DNA of 64,000 bases from JBBDMC01 sp963826055 (GCA_963826055.1 CAWGVO010000006.1:62001-126000), one strand, 5' to 3'; shown: positions 51,603 through 62,892, numbered from the stretch's first letter. Program-made: numbers and translations. The notes: a model not told the origin generated them from the sequence alone.

Positions 51603-52127
51603 TCAGGCCCCGGCCATCGCCGCCAGCGCCGTGACCACGTTCCAGTTGCGCCCGGTGCCGGGCGTCTTCAGCTTCAGCTTGAGCTTCGATTTGCCGATGC
51701 CGGCGGGATAGGTGATGAAGAGGTCGGAGCCGGCGAGCCGCCACGTCTCCGGCCCGTCCCATGTGACCGCGAGCGCCGCCTTGTCGTCACGCGTCGGCGC
51801 GCCGGCGAGGAACATCACCAGCAGATGGCTGGGATCGTCCCTGGCCATGTCGGGGAACGGATTCCTGGCGATCAGTCTGGCGAGCTCGGCGCCGGTCCTC
51901 AGAATCGCCTCCGAGCGGAAGCCGAAGCGGTCGGCGATCCCCGCCTCGATCCGCGCGGCCACCCTGGCGCGGTCCGCCCTCCCGGCGTCGAAGACGACGT
52001 TGCCGCTTTGCAGGTACGTGCGCGCGCCGGCAAACCCGAGGTCTGCGAACAGCGCCGCAAGGTCCGCCATCTTGACGGAGCGCCCGCCGACATTGACGGC
52101 GCGCAGGAGGGCGACGGTTGCGGTCAT
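51603..52127 (-). CDS. DUF1697 family protein
   Basis: 174 residues with the family beginning TATVALLRAVNVGGRSVKMA and GARTYLQSGNVVFDAGRADR. C-terminal GIGKSKLKLKLKTPGTGRNW is also typical. Function unknown. The start is ATG 52127. Confidence 0.92.
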   Translation of the reverse strand: MTATVALLRAVNVGGRSVKMADLAALFADLGFAGARTYLQSGNVVFDAGRADRARVAARIEAGIADRFGFRSEAILRTGAELARLIARNPFPDMARDDPSHLLVMFLAGAPTRDDKAALAVTWDGPETWRLAGSDLFITYPAGIGKSKLKLKLKTPGTGRNWNVVTALAAMAGA

Positions 52128-52175
52128 GGCTTCCCCGCGGCGCGAACGCCCGCGAGGATAGCAAAAAAGAGGGCC

Positions 52176-52781
52176 CTACTCCGCCGCCTCGCTGACGATC
52201 TCCCCTTCCGGCTGGCCGGGTTCGGGCACGATGCCGGCGACCTTGCCGATCCAGTCGGCGAAGGCGGCAAGCCACTTCTCGAGGAAGCCGCGGATCGCCT
52301 CGTCGGTGACGTTGTGGTCGGCGTCGATGCTGTCGGCGGGGAGCTGGATATAGGCCTCCGGCTGGCCCATCACCGCGAGGTCGAGCACCAGCAGCGTCGA
52401 GCGCAGGTGCGACTGGGCGACGGCGGTGCCGATCTTGCCCGTGGTCGCGCCGATGACCGCCGCCGGCTTGCCGGACCACGAATTCTTGCCGTACGGGCGG
52501 CTCCCCCAGTCGATGACGTCCTTCACCACACCGGGCGGCGCGCGATTGTATTCGGGCGACACGAACATCACCGCGTCGGCGGCCTCGATGTCGCGCTTCA
52601 GCCGCGTGACGGCGGCGGGCGGATCGTCCCAGAGGTCCTGGTTGTAGTGCGGCAGGTCGGCGACATCGACCAGATCGAGATCGAGCTGCTTACGCCGACC
52701 GAGCTTCTTCAGCGCCAGCGCCAGCTTGCGGTTGATCGACTCGCGCCGCAGGCTGCCGACAATGACAGCGACTTTGACCAT
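52176..52781 (-). CDS. NADPH-dependent FMN reductase (quinone reductase-like)
   Basis: 201 residues, flavodoxin fold. Phosphate-binding loop VAVIVGSLRRESINRKLALA, FMN-contact SPEYNRAPPGVVKDVIDWGS. Cytoplasmic enzyme that reduces quinones, azo compounds or chromate by NAD(P)H. The start ATG 52781 is clear. The DUF1697 gene follows 48 bases downstream. Confidence 0.92.
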   Translation of the reverse strand: MVKVAVIVGSLRRESINRKLALALKKLGRRKQLDLDLVDVADLPHYNQDLWDDPPAAVTRLKRDIEAADAVMFVSPEYNRAPPGVVKDVIDWGSRPYGKNSWSGKPAAVIGATTGKIGTAVAQSHLRSTLLVLDLAVMGQPEAYIQLPADSIDADHNVTDEAIRGFLEKWLAAFADWIGKVAGIVPEPGQPEGEIVSEAAE

Positions 52782-52969
52782 CTCCGTATCTCCCCGTGGT
52801 TACCTTTGGATACCACAGAGATAGCCCGATTGCGCAGCGCGGCAAGAAGGCACGTCGAGGTAACCGGGTTACCGGTGCCGGAAATGGGGGCGGCATGTCT
52901 GCGCGCACGACCCCACCGGAGAGGATGGCGGGCATTGTACGGGAGGCTTTCGAGGTGAGATATTTGGGA

Positions 52970-53221
52970 CTAGTCCACAAGCCCTATCGGAAACACGGCA
53001 ATCTCCTTGTAGTCCGGAAAGTGCTCAGCCGTGTCCGGTGACACAAGCAACACGACCTTATCGCGCCGCCAATAGACGATCTTGGTCAAATTCTCGCTAG
53101 CGGACGGCGACATGTGCCGTGCACCACAATGGGGGCAGTCGTCGTCGCACGTCGCGGACCACTCATCGGTCCAGTCGCGGCCGCAGCGGTCGCAGTCATA
53201 GTGATTGCGGAACCAAGCCAT
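52970..53221 (-). CDS. Zinc-ribbon protein downstream of DpnI-type gene
   Basis: 83 residues. The N-terminal half is a four-Cys ribbon: CDRCGRDW and CPHCGARH, with DDD in between (SATCDDDCPHCG). The C-terminal half is a short beta region (KVVLLVSPDTAEHFPDY). The start ATG 53221 gives MAWFRNHYDC; a start three codons earlier is possible. It lies 19 bases after the DpnI-type gene on the same strand. I recall stand-alone relatives in other alphaproteobacteria, so the pairing may be incidental. Confidence 0.72.
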   Translation of the reverse strand: MAWFRNHYDCDRCGRDWTDEWSATCDDDCPHCGARHMSPSASENLTKIVYWRRDKVVLLVSPDTAEHFPDYKEIAVFPIGLVD

Positions 53222-53240
53222 CGCCTTCACCCGTTCTCAA

Positions 53241-54005
53241 TCACAACATTCGGTAACGGCCGCGCGCAACAAATTCCAGATACCCGTGGTCCCGCAACAC
53301 CTGCAACTGCTGGCGCATCTTCTCGCGGACATGACGGTTGTTGGGAAAGAGGCGGCTCAACGTCTCCTCGAACGCGTAGACATCGTCAATATCGAACTCT
53401 CGCTTACCAATAGCTTCGACACAACTCATCGTTTCGACCAGCCATCCACGCGCCTCCGCCTGCTGGTTCCGAAGGAAAAGGGTCCGCCGCCATTTGGCGA
53501 TGACGGCATCTTTCGGTTCGGGTCGTCCATCGCGGATAAAGTGAATCTTGCCGGATTCCGGAATTCGATCGAGGAGAATGTTGCAGCCTATCCACCCGGC
53601 ACGTTTGGCCGATGCGGCGAGAGGTTTCCGCCTTTCAATAATTTCCGTCACAAAGAACTGCTTCGGCACAACAACGACGTTCGTGACGGCAAGCCGTTTT
53701 AGATCGTAGTTGAGAAGCAAAAGGCTCGGGTTGTTGTCCGCGGATAGGCGCTCACTCATTGTGCGAAAGGCCCCATCCAATACTTTCCGACCAAAAGCCC
53801 GCCTCTGGCTCTTGAGTTCATATTCTTCTGCACACGCGACGCAGTAGAAATCCGCAACCGGCCGATTCGCCGCAAATTGGGCAACCTTCGGGTTCCCGCA
53901 ATTCGGGCAGTAGAACCACCTGCCGACCCAAGCTTCAGTCCAAGCGCGAGCGTTTTGCGCCCCGCTAGTGTATGATGCCTGCTCCTCTTCAAAACCAAGT
54001 TTCAT
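53241..54005 (-). CDS. DpnI-type methyl-directed restriction endonuclease
   Basis: 254 residues, the length of DpnI, and collinear with it. DpnI cuts GATC only when the adenine is methylated. The catalytic Asp-Glu-Lys set is visible as PVADFYCVACAEEYELKSQ (Asp52, Glu63, Lys65), spaced as in DpnI. The two CxxC pairs (FYCPNCGN and FYCVACAE) form its zinc site. The C-terminal winged helix, which also reads methylated DNA, is intact (REKMRQQLQVLRDHGYLEFV). No Dam methylase is nearby, which suits a defence enzyme aimed at Dam-methylated foreign DNA. Lower GC than its neighbours suggests transfer. The start ATG 54005 matches DpnI family members; the upstream ribosome site is weak. Confidence 0.92.
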   Translation of the reverse strand: MKLGFEEEQASYTSGAQNARAWTEAWVGRWFYCPNCGNPKVAQFAANRPVADFYCVACAEEYELKSQRRAFGRKVLDGAFRTMSERLSADNNPSLLLLNYDLKRLAVTNVVVVPKQFFVTEIIERRKPLAASAKRAGWIGCNILLDRIPESGKIHFIRDGRPEPKDAVIAKWRRTLFLRNQQAEARGWLVETMSCVEAIGKREFDIDDVYAFEETLSRLFPNNRHVREKMRQQLQVLRDHGYLEFVARGRYRML

Positions 54006-54107
54006 GCGAAAAAGTCTATACGAGGCTCTGCCAAGACGAAATGTGAGGCGAAAACGGCCCCTCACCCTTCGCCTCCAAGCTCACCAGCGGCTCGTAGAGG
54101 CGAAGCC

Positions 54108-54131
54108 CTCTCCCACCAGGGGAGAGGGTGT
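54108..54131. repeat. REP-like hairpin behind uvrB (first)
   Basis: CCCTCTCC pairs with GGGGAGAGGG around a short loop. This is a very common intergenic palindrome type in Rhizobiales. It lies between the DpnI-type gene and uvrB. Confidence 0.6.
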
Positions 54132-54188
54132 CTCCATCTCTGCCTCGGCCTCTTGCCGATTGACCGGTTTGCGATGACAGCGACGCCG

Positions 54189-54215
54189 GACCTCCTCTCC
54201 CCTTGTGGGAGAGGT
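54189..54215. repeat. REP-like hairpin behind uvrB (second)
   Basis: CCTCTCCCC and GGGAGAGG pair around TTGT. The same type as the repeat at 54108. Together they form a REP cluster next to the likely real uvrB stop (54272). Confidence 0.6.
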
Positions 54216-54271
54216 CGGTTTGCCCCGGCTTGACAAAGGCAAGCCGGCTGGCAAACCGGATGAGGGGTGTC

Positions 54272-56908
<2,637 letters not shown>

Positions 56909-57113
56909 GGCGCGAATATGGGGGATGCGAGCACCGATGGCGAGGGGCGACAACACCCCGGCGGCGCCGACAGACCGACATTGCTGACACACCCCGTCAG
57001 CAGCGTTGAGCCACCGAGGCCCGCGCGAAACCCCGCCACCGACGCGCCGCCGCTTGCCGGCCCCTTCCGGTGCGGGCCATACTCGGCTGCCAACACATCG
57101 AGGGAGGAGCATC

Positions 57114-57413
57114 GTGATCGTCGTCACAGGCGACCTGCGCGTCGCGCCGGAGAACGTCGACCGCCTGCGCGAAGCGATGCGGCAGGTCATCGAGGCGAGC
57201 CGCAAGGAAGATGGCTGCCTCGCCTATGCCTTCGGAGAGGACATTCTGGAACCGGGCCTCATGCGCATCTCCGAACGCTGGCTCAACTGGCAGTCGCTGG
57301 AGGCGCATGGCAAGTCGCCGCACGTCGCCGTCTGGCGCGAGGCGTTGAAGGAAACCGGCGTCATCCACCGCGACGTCGTCGGCTACGAGGCCGGCACCGG
57401 CCGCCCCATCTAG
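57114..57413 (+). CDS. Antibiotic biosynthesis monooxygenase (ABM) domain protein
   Basis: 99 residues, ferredoxin-like ABM fold: VTGDLRVAPENVDRLREAM, RKEDGCLAYAFGEDILEPG and SERWLNWQSLEAHGKSPHVA. Such proteins are small quinol monooxygenases (YgiN-like) or heme-related. The GTG start at 57114 is set by GGGAGGAG. Divergent from uvrB. Confidence 0.9.
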   Translation: MIVVTGDLRVAPENVDRLREAMRQVIEASRKEDGCLAYAFGEDILEPGLMRISERWLNWQSLEAHGKSPHVAVWREALKETGVIHRDVVGYEAGTGRPI

Positions 57414-57512
57414 GCACCGCCCGACAACTCTTTTTTTTCGGCGCCCAGCGTAGGGGAACTCCATTCCCTGCGTGTACCTCCCGTCAGGCCGGATCAAAGG
57501 CGCGGGAGAAGC

Positions 57513-58922
57513 ATGGCACCGGACCCAACCGTCATTGCCCTCAGCCGCTTCGGCCTCGGGCCCCGGCCGGGCGACACCGGCCGCCTCGCCGCCGATCCAA
57601 AAGGCGCCGTTCTTGCCGAGCTCCAGCCTGACCTGGCGCTCATAAAGGCCCCGCTGCCAGGCACGGCAGACCTCCTGACGGACCTCGCCAATCTTCGCGC
57701 CGAGAAGAAGGCGGCAAGGAACGGCACTCCGAAGAGCGATGCGTCCGGCGCGCCGGCGATGGAGATGCAGCCGCCGGCCGATCCGAAAAGGAACCCGGTG
57801 GTCGCCGGATCGATGGAAAAGCCGGTCAAGGCCTATACCGCCGAGTTCGCGGTCCGCATGGAACGCGCCAATGCGATGCCGGTCGGATACATCGAGCGGC
57901 TGGTGTCGTTCTGGGCGAACCACTTTGCGGTCGCCGCGGGCGCCGGGCAGGTCGAACGCGCCCTCGTCGGTGCCTACGAGCGCGAGGCGATCCGGCCGCA
58001 TGTGCTCGGAAAATTCTCCGACATGCTCGTGGCGGTCACCCGGCACGCCGCCATGCTACAGTACCTGAACAACGCCCAGTCGGTCGGTCCCAACTCGCCG
58101 ATCGGACAGCGCCTCGATCGCGGCATCAACGAGAACCACGCCCGCGAGCTGATGGAGCTGCACACCATCGGCGTCGACGCCGGATACACGCAGGCCGACG
58201 TCATCGCACTGGCGGACGCCCTCACCGGCTGGAGCATCTCGCGCGGCAACGCCGACCGGGCTCCCATCGGCTCGTTCCGCTTCCGCGCTGCCGGCCACGA
58301 GCCGGGACCACGCACGATCCTCGGCAAGGTCTACGACCAAGGGGGCGAGAAACAGGGAATGGCGGTCCTGATGGACCTCGCCCGCAACCCCGATACAGCA
58401 CAACACATCGCGATCAAGCTCGCCCGCCATTTCGTCGCCGACGACCCGCCGCCGAGCCTGGTCTCCACGCTGGCGACCACCTTCAGCGATAGCGGGGGCG
58501 ACCTGATGAAGGTGTCGCGCGCGCTGGTCGCGAGCGAGGAAGCTTGGCAGGGCGACGGCAAGTTCCGCACACCCCAGCAGTTCCTGATCGCCTCCACCCG
58601 CGCGCTCGGCGTCAACCCGAAGCCGCGCGCCGCGCTGGAGGTGCTGCGCACCCTCGGGCAGATGCCGTGGGACCCGCCCTCCCCCGCAGGCTTCGACGAC
58701 ACAGCAGCGACATGGCTCGCCCCCGATGCCATGACCACCCGCCTCGACGTGTCCGAGCAGATCGCCGGTCTGGCGCATGCCGCGGTCGACCCGCCGTCGC
58801 TGCTTGCGGACCTGACCGCCAATGGCGCCTCCGCCGCGACCACCGAGGCCGTCGCCCACGCCGAATCGAAGGAGCAGGCGCTGGCGCTGATGCTGATGAG
58901 TCCCGAGCTTCAGAGGAGCTGA
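57513..58922 (+). CDS. DUF1800 family protein
   Basis: 469 residues. Begins VIALSRFGLGPRPGDTGRLA, then RLVSFWANHFAVAAGAGQVE and NENHARELMELHTIGVDAGY, the family core. Usually encoded with a DUF1501 protein, as here. Function unknown. The start ATG 57513 follows GGGAG. The DUF1501 ATG is six bases after the stop, so one transcript is likely. Confidence 0.93.
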   Translation: MAPDPTVIALSRFGLGPRPGDTGRLAADPKGAVLAELQPDLALIKAPLPGTADLLTDLANLRAEKKAARNGTPKSDASGAPAMEMQPPADPKRNPVVAGSMEKPVKAYTAEFAVRMERANAMPVGYIERLVSFWANHFAVAAGAGQVERALVGAYEREAIRPHVLGKFSDMLVAVTRHAAMLQYLNNAQSVGPNSPIGQRLDRGINENHARELMELHTIGVDAGYTQADVIALADALTGWSISRGNADRAPIGSFRFRAAGHEPGPRTILGKVYDQGGEKQGMAVLMDLARNPDTAQHIAIKLARHFVADDPPPSLVSTLATTFSDSGGDLMKVSRALVASEEAWQGDGKFRTPQQFLIASTRALGVNPKPRAALEVLRTLGQMPWDPPSPAGFDDTAATWLAPDAMTTRLDVSEQIAGLAHAAVDPPSLLADLTANGASAATTEAVAHAESKEQALALMLMSPELQRS

Positions 58923-58927
58923 AGACT

Positions 58928-60157
58928 ATGCCGCCGTTCAATGAAGCGCTGCTCTGCCCCAGTCGTCGGGTCTTCCTTGCCGGTGCCGGCGCCTTCGCCG
59001 CCTGGGCGAACATGCCGCGTCTGGCTTCGGCAGCGACCCGCGATCCGCGTCTCGTCGTGATCGTCTTGCGCGGCGCCATGGACGGCCTCGCGGTGGTGCC
59101 GCCGGTGGGCGATCCGGACTACGCCTCGCTGCGCGGCGATCTCGCCATCGGCACCGCGGGCCTGGAACCGACGCTGCCGCTCGACAGCTTCTTCGGGTTG
59201 AACCAGGCGATGACGAAACTGCACGCCGGGTACCGTGACGGCGAAGCACTGATCGTCCACGCCACCGCCACGCCCTACCGCGACCGCTCGCACTTCGACG
59301 GGCAGGACGTCCTCGAGAGCGGCATGACCGCGCCGCGTGCCGCGACCACCGGCTGGCTCAATCGCGCCGCGGCCGCCATGCCGGCGGGCGACCGCGTCAA
59401 GCGCCGGGGCGGCCTCGCCGCCAGCGCGACGGTCCCGCTGATCCTGCGCGGGGATGCCCCGATCCTCACGTGGATCCCGCCGGGATTCAAACCGGCGGAT
59501 ACCGACACCGTCACCCGATTGATGGACCTGTACGCCAACACCGATCCGGCGATGGCGAAGGTGTTCGCCGAAGGGACGATGGTCGACAGGCTTGCCGCCG
59601 CCGAAGGCATGGCGTCGCCCGGCACCAGCCGCGCCGACGTTACCGCGTCGTTCGTTGCGCTCGCCGAAGGCGCCGGACAACTCCTTGCCGACGACGAAGG
59701 TCCGCGCCTGGCAGCGATCAGCTACGACGGCTGGGACACCCACGCGAGCGAAGGCGCCGCCGAGGGACGCCTCGCCAATCTGCTCGGTTCACTCGACGCC
59801 GCACTCGCCGCATTGAAAAAGTCGATGGCGCCGGTGTGGAGCGAGACGGTCGTGGTTGCCATCACCGAGTTCGGCCGCACGGCGCACGTCAACGGCACCG
59901 ACGGCACCGACCACGGCACGGCGACCACCGCGCTGCTTCTCGGCGGCGCCGTCAAGGGCGGCCGCGTGGTGGCCGACTGGCCCGGCCTGAAGCGATCGCA
60001 GCTCTATCAGGCGCGCGACCTGGCAGCGACGACGGACCTGCGCGCGGTGCTCAAGGGCATCCTGCGCGATCACATCGGCCTGTCGGAGAACGTGCTTGCC
60101 CGGTCGGTGTTTCCCGACAGCCTCGCGGTCCGGCCACTCGACGGACTGGTTGCCTGA
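58928..60157 (+). CDS. DUF1501 family protein
   Basis: 409 residues related to sulfatases/alkaline phosphatases. A twin-arginine-like signal (SRRVFLAGAGAFAAWANMPR) precedes the body: VVIVLRGAMDGLAVVPPVGD, SYDGWDTHASEGAAEGRLAN and VAITEFGRTAHVNGTDGTDH, which resemble a metal-binding phosphatase site. Secreted or periplasmic partner of the DUF1800 protein. The start ATG 58928 gives a good signal peptide. Confidence 0.92.
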   Translation: MPPFNEALLCPSRRVFLAGAGAFAAWANMPRLASAATRDPRLVVIVLRGAMDGLAVVPPVGDPDYASLRGDLAIGTAGLEPTLPLDSFFGLNQAMTKLHAGYRDGEALIVHATATPYRDRSHFDGQDVLESGMTAPRAATTGWLNRAAAAMPAGDRVKRRGGLAASATVPLILRGDAPILTWIPPGFKPADTDTVTRLMDLYANTDPAMAKVFAEGTMVDRLAAAEGMASPGTSRADVTASFVALAEGAGQLLADDEGPRLAAISYDGWDTHASEGAAEGRLANLLGSLDAALAALKKSMAPVWSETVVVAITEFGRTAHVNGTDGTDHGTATTALLLGGAVKGGRVVADWPGLKRSQLYQARDLAATTDLRAVLKGILRDHIGLSENVLARSVFPDSLAVRPLDGLVA

Positions 60158-60161
60158 CGCC

Positions 60162-60419
60162 TCAGGAGCGCAACTTCGCCAGCACGTGCTCAGCAGCGGC
60201 TGCCGGCCAGTTGTCCACCTCTTCGACCTCTTCGAGCAGCCCCGCGAGGCGGCTCGCCATGGCGAACTCGCCGAGGCGGCCGAGCACGTAGGCGGCACAG
60301 AAGCCGGCCCAAGCCTCGTCGACGACGCCCTTCAGAACGACGCGCTCGTATTCGTCATGCGAAGCGCCGGCAGCGACGAGCGCCTGCTCCAGCGCCGTTT
60401 TCGACGGCAGATCGGCCAT
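60162..60419 (-). CDS. Small helical hypothetical protein (85 residues)
   Basis: MADLPSKTALEQALVAAGAS leads into helices (DEYERVVLKGVVDEAWAGF, GRLGEFAMASRLAGLLEEVE). Soluble, acidic, no recognised domain. Convergent with the DUF1501 gene, four bases between stops. Confidence 0.65.
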   Translation of the reverse strand: MADLPSKTALEQALVAAGASHDEYERVVLKGVVDEAWAGFCAAYVLGRLGEFAMASRLAGLLEEVEEVDNWPAAAAEHVLAKLRS

Positions 60420-60723
60420 CGCGCCCCCTCCCGGTGTCTCTCGTTGGCGGCATCACCATAGCGCATTGACGGCCGGTTGGTTACCGGGCGTGTCTGCGTG
60501 TCTTGCTGGTGACGCAGCCAGGAAGCGAGAGGTGCGCGATCATGATCACGCACCGCCGAACGAAGAACGCATCGCATCGGCGGGCACACAAACGAAAAAG
60601 GGGCACCAGGATGGTGCCCCTTTTCGGACCTCCCGCCCGCCGCGCGACCGCTCTGTGATTCAGATGGTCGCGACGGCGACACGGAAGTACCACTGTCGTC
60701 GGCCGAAGCCGACGACACTCAAC
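60420..60723. other. Intergenic region with strong hairpin
   Basis: 304 bases with no convincing gene. It contains the bidirectional terminator at 60596-60624 and, toward 60420, the promoter region of the 85-residue gene. Confidence 0.5.
60596..60624 (-). terminator. Bidirectional intrinsic terminator
   Basis: AAAAGGGGCACC and GGTGCCCCTTTT form a perfect 12-bp stem with loop AGGAT. Both A-run and T-run are present, so it can stop transcription from either side. It lies 100 bases after the lysine-rich mini-gene (minus strand). Confidence 0.8.
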
Positions 60724-60834
60724 TCACTTCTTCATCGCGGGCTTGCGCGCTGACTTCTTCTTCGCCGCTGGTTTCTTTTTGGCGGCCTTCTTGGCAGCCT
60801 TTTTGGCGGGCTTGCGTTTCGCTGTCTTAGCCAA
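60724..60834 (-). CDS. Lysine-rich histone H1-like mini-protein
   Basis: 36 residues made of Lys/Ala/Pro repeats: AKTAKRKPAKKAAKKAAKK, then KPAAKKKSARKPAMKK and stop. It resembles C-terminal histone H1 tails and should bind DNA or RNA. TTG start at 60834 with GGAGGAGAAG upstream; an in-frame ATG at 60852 would add six residues but lies before that ribosome site. A strong terminator follows. Small genes of this kind occur in other Rhizobiales. Confidence 0.72.
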   Translation of the reverse strand: MAKTAKRKPAKKAAKKAAKKKPAAKKKSARKPAMKK

Positions 60835-60852
60835 TGTACTTCTCCTCTCCAT

Positions 60853-61371
60853 GCTGAGCCGCGAATCGGCTCACGGAATTTATTCTAGTCCAACTTCCGA
60901 GTTAACAAGCTGCTAATTCCATCGACGGCAAAATTCCAAATGGGTGTTGCGATGTTGTCGTCGCAGCAAGTCCGATCGCATCTTCGTCGTCGTCACGCGC
61001 ACCATCGTCGATCAACTCGATGCATCGCAGATGATGTCGTCGACGTGACGCGCGACGCTTCAACTGGACTCACCGACGAGGTCATCGCGTTGCGATGATC
61101 CTGCTTTCGCGTCGCGCGCGTCGCTGACATCGCTCACGTTGCTGTACGCAGGCCGCGCATCACCACGACAACGCGATCGCGCCGGATTACGGCAAGATAT
61201 CAATATGATACGGAGACAGTCAGTGTTGCGAGGCGATCGAACGTAAGCACTGGCGACGTTTGTCGATCTCGCATTCGGCCCGCTGCAACGAATGCTGATC
61301 GGCGAGCAGGATTCGTCGATGACAACGGTGAGAGAGTCGCAATCGCGACTCTCTCACCGAGCATCAATTCG
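60853..61371. other. 519-base region without recognised gene, unusual composition
   Basis: TGAGCCG/CGGCTCA hairpin at 60855-60873, then an AT-richer stretch (60880-60950, probable promoter of the mini-gene). From about 60950 to 61180 the sequence is dominated by TCG, CGA and ATCG words (for example TCTTCGTCGTCGTCACGCG). No frame gives a convincing protein and no ribosome site stands out. It could be a decayed low-complexity gene or a structured RNA. Confidence 0.5.
61327..61358 (-). terminator. Terminator hairpin of the dienelactone hydrolase gene
   Basis: GGTGAGAGAGTCGC and GCGACTCTCTCACC form a perfect 14-bp stem with loop AATC, 13 bases after the stop of the hydrolase on the minus strand. 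There is no long T-run. Confidence 0.65.
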
Positions 61372-62250
61372 TCAGGCGAGTGTCTCTTTGAGGAAGGCGA
61401 TGGTGCGTGACCACGCGAGGTCGGCGGCCGCCTTGTTGTAGCGCGCCTCCGAGGTGTCGTTGTTGAAAGCATGGTTAGCGCCTTCGTAGACGAACACCTG
61501 ATAATTGACACCAGCCGCCTTCAGTGCGTCCTCGAACGCCGGGATGCCGGCGTTGGTGCGCTCGTCGAGTCCGGCGTAGTGCAGCATCATCCGCGCCTTG
61601 ATCTTCGCCGTGTCCTCCGCCGAGGGCTGCTGACCGTAGTAGGCGACGGCGGCAAGCAGATCGGGACTGTGCACCGCCATCTGGTTGACGATGCCACCGC
61701 CGAAGCAGAAGCCGACGGCGCCGACCTTGCCGGTGCTGTCCGCATGCGTCTCGAGGAACGGCACCGCGGCGACGGCATCCTGGACGAGATCGGCCTGGTT
61801 GATGCCGCGGAACATCGGCGCCGCCTCCTCGTCGGTCGCCGGCGTCCCGCCCTGGCGCGACAACAGATCCGGCGCAAGCGCGACGAAGCCCTCCAGCGCC
61901 ACCCGTCGGGCCACGTCCTTGATGTGCGGATTGAGACCGCGGTTCTCGTGGATCACCACCACCGCCGGCAGCTTGCCGGTGCGCGTCGCCGGCATGGCGA
62001 GGTACGCCTTCACCGGCACCGCCGGTCCGGGATAGGTGATGTCGGATGTCGTCAGCCGCGGATCGTTGTCAGCCACGATCGCCGCCCTGGCATAGTTGCT
62101 CGCGATCAGCGGTGCGATCGCCGCCGCCGCGGCCCCGCTGCCGGCGAGCTTGCCCAACTTCTCCATGAAGCCCCGTCGGTCGAGCGTAATGTGCGTGTAT
62201 TCGTCATAGAGATCGATCATTTCCTGCGTAATCTTGGGCGTCTGCTCCAT
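61372..62250 (-). CDS. Exported dienelactone hydrolase family protein
   Basis: 292 residues. A twin-arginine-like segment (LDRRGFMEKLGKLAGSGAAA) suggests export. The alpha/beta hydrolase has Cys as nucleophile (GAVGFCFGGGIVNQMA), Glu in VVIHENRGLNPHIKDV, acid in YAGLDERTNAG and His in YEGANHAFNNDTSE, a full DLH triad. Carboxymethylenebutenolidase is the namesake reaction, but exported relatives act on unknown esters. The start ATG 62250 is clear. Confidence 0.9.
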   Translation of the reverse strand: MEQTPKITQEMIDLYDEYTHITLDRRGFMEKLGKLAGSGAAAAAIAPLIASNYARAAIVADNDPRLTTSDITYPGPAVPVKAYLAMPATRTGKLPAVVVIHENRGLNPHIKDVARRVALEGFVALAPDLLSRQGGTPATDEEAAPMFRGINQADLVQDAVAAVPFLETHADSTGKVGAVGFCFGGGIVNQMAVHSPDLLAAVAYYGQQPSAEDTAKIKARMMLHYAGLDERTNAGIPAFEDALKAAGVNYQVFVYEGANHAFNNDTSEARYNKAAADLAWSRTIAFLKETLA

Positions 62251-62604
62251 CGTCGTCTCCCTGTTTGACCCAAACGTGCCGGCAGCTAACGTTTCAGCGC
62301 CGCGTATCCGTCATGCCTTCACGATCTTGTGTCTGGACCATGGCCGGCCCGCGGGCACCACCCGCCACAACCATTGCTTTCTTTCGCCGTCTGCATCATC
62401 ATTTCATTTACGGGCAGACGACGGGACCCGGAGAGAACTCAAGGGCGCAAACGGGCGAACACGGCCGCCCGGCAGACGATGCTCCGCGAAGACAGGCCGC
62501 GAAAAAAGACTGACGAAGACGCACCATCTTTTCGCCGATCTCTGAAAGGGCTGCTTGCCCGGATGCCAGGCCGGGATCAAGACATCAACTGAAAAGGTCA
62601 TCCG
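62251..62604. other. Long leader region of the cold-shock gene
   Basis: 354 bases between the divergent DLH and cspA starts, with no convincing gene. Cold-shock genes often have long structured leaders, so much of this may be the 5' untranslated region. AT-rich patch around 62370-62410 may hold the promoter. Confidence 0.45.
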
Positions 62605-62841
62605 ATGCGTCAGAACGGCACCGTGAAATTCTTCAATGCCTCGAAAGGCTATGGCTTCATCACTCCGGACGACGGCGGCAAGGACGTGTTCGTTCATGTT
62701 ACCGCGGTCGAGCGCTCCGGCATCGGCGCGCTCAACGACGGGATGCGGATCTCGTTCGAGACCGAGCCGGACAAGCGCGGCAAGGGGCCGAAGGCAGTTG
62801 ACCTCCAGCCCGCGTCCGGCGAGCCCCGCGACGCGATGTAA
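62605..62841 (+). CDS. cspA: Cold-shock protein
   Basis: 78 residues, one OB-fold. RNP1 SKGYGFITPDDG and RNP2 DVFVHVTAVERSG bind single-stranded RNA and DNA. GTVKFFNASKGYGFI is the classic start. Ribosome site weak (AAAAGG). Followed by a strong terminator, so it is transcribed alone. The gene symbol denotes the family; several csp paralogues are usual. Confidence 0.95.
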   Translation: MRQNGTVKFFNASKGYGFITPDDGGKDVFVHVTAVERSGIGALNDGMRISFETEPDKRGKGPKAVDLQPASGEPRDAM

Positions 62842-62866
62842 CCTGCCTCGCTGCTCAGTTGCGCAA

Positions 62867-62892
62867 GCCGCCGGGCGACCGGCGGCTTTTTT
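62867..62892 (+). terminator. Terminator of the cold-shock gene
   Basis: GCCGCCGG/CCGGCGGC stem, loop GCGA, then six T. It begins 26 bases after the cspA stop. Confidence 0.9.

Noticed and set aside
57429..57436. Run of eight T after the ABM gene as an intrinsic terminator
   Set aside because: No stem precedes the T-run.
62234..62545. A 103-codon frame in the leader of cspA
   Set aside because: No ribosome site, low-quality sequence, and it overlaps the start of the hydrolase gene on the other strand.
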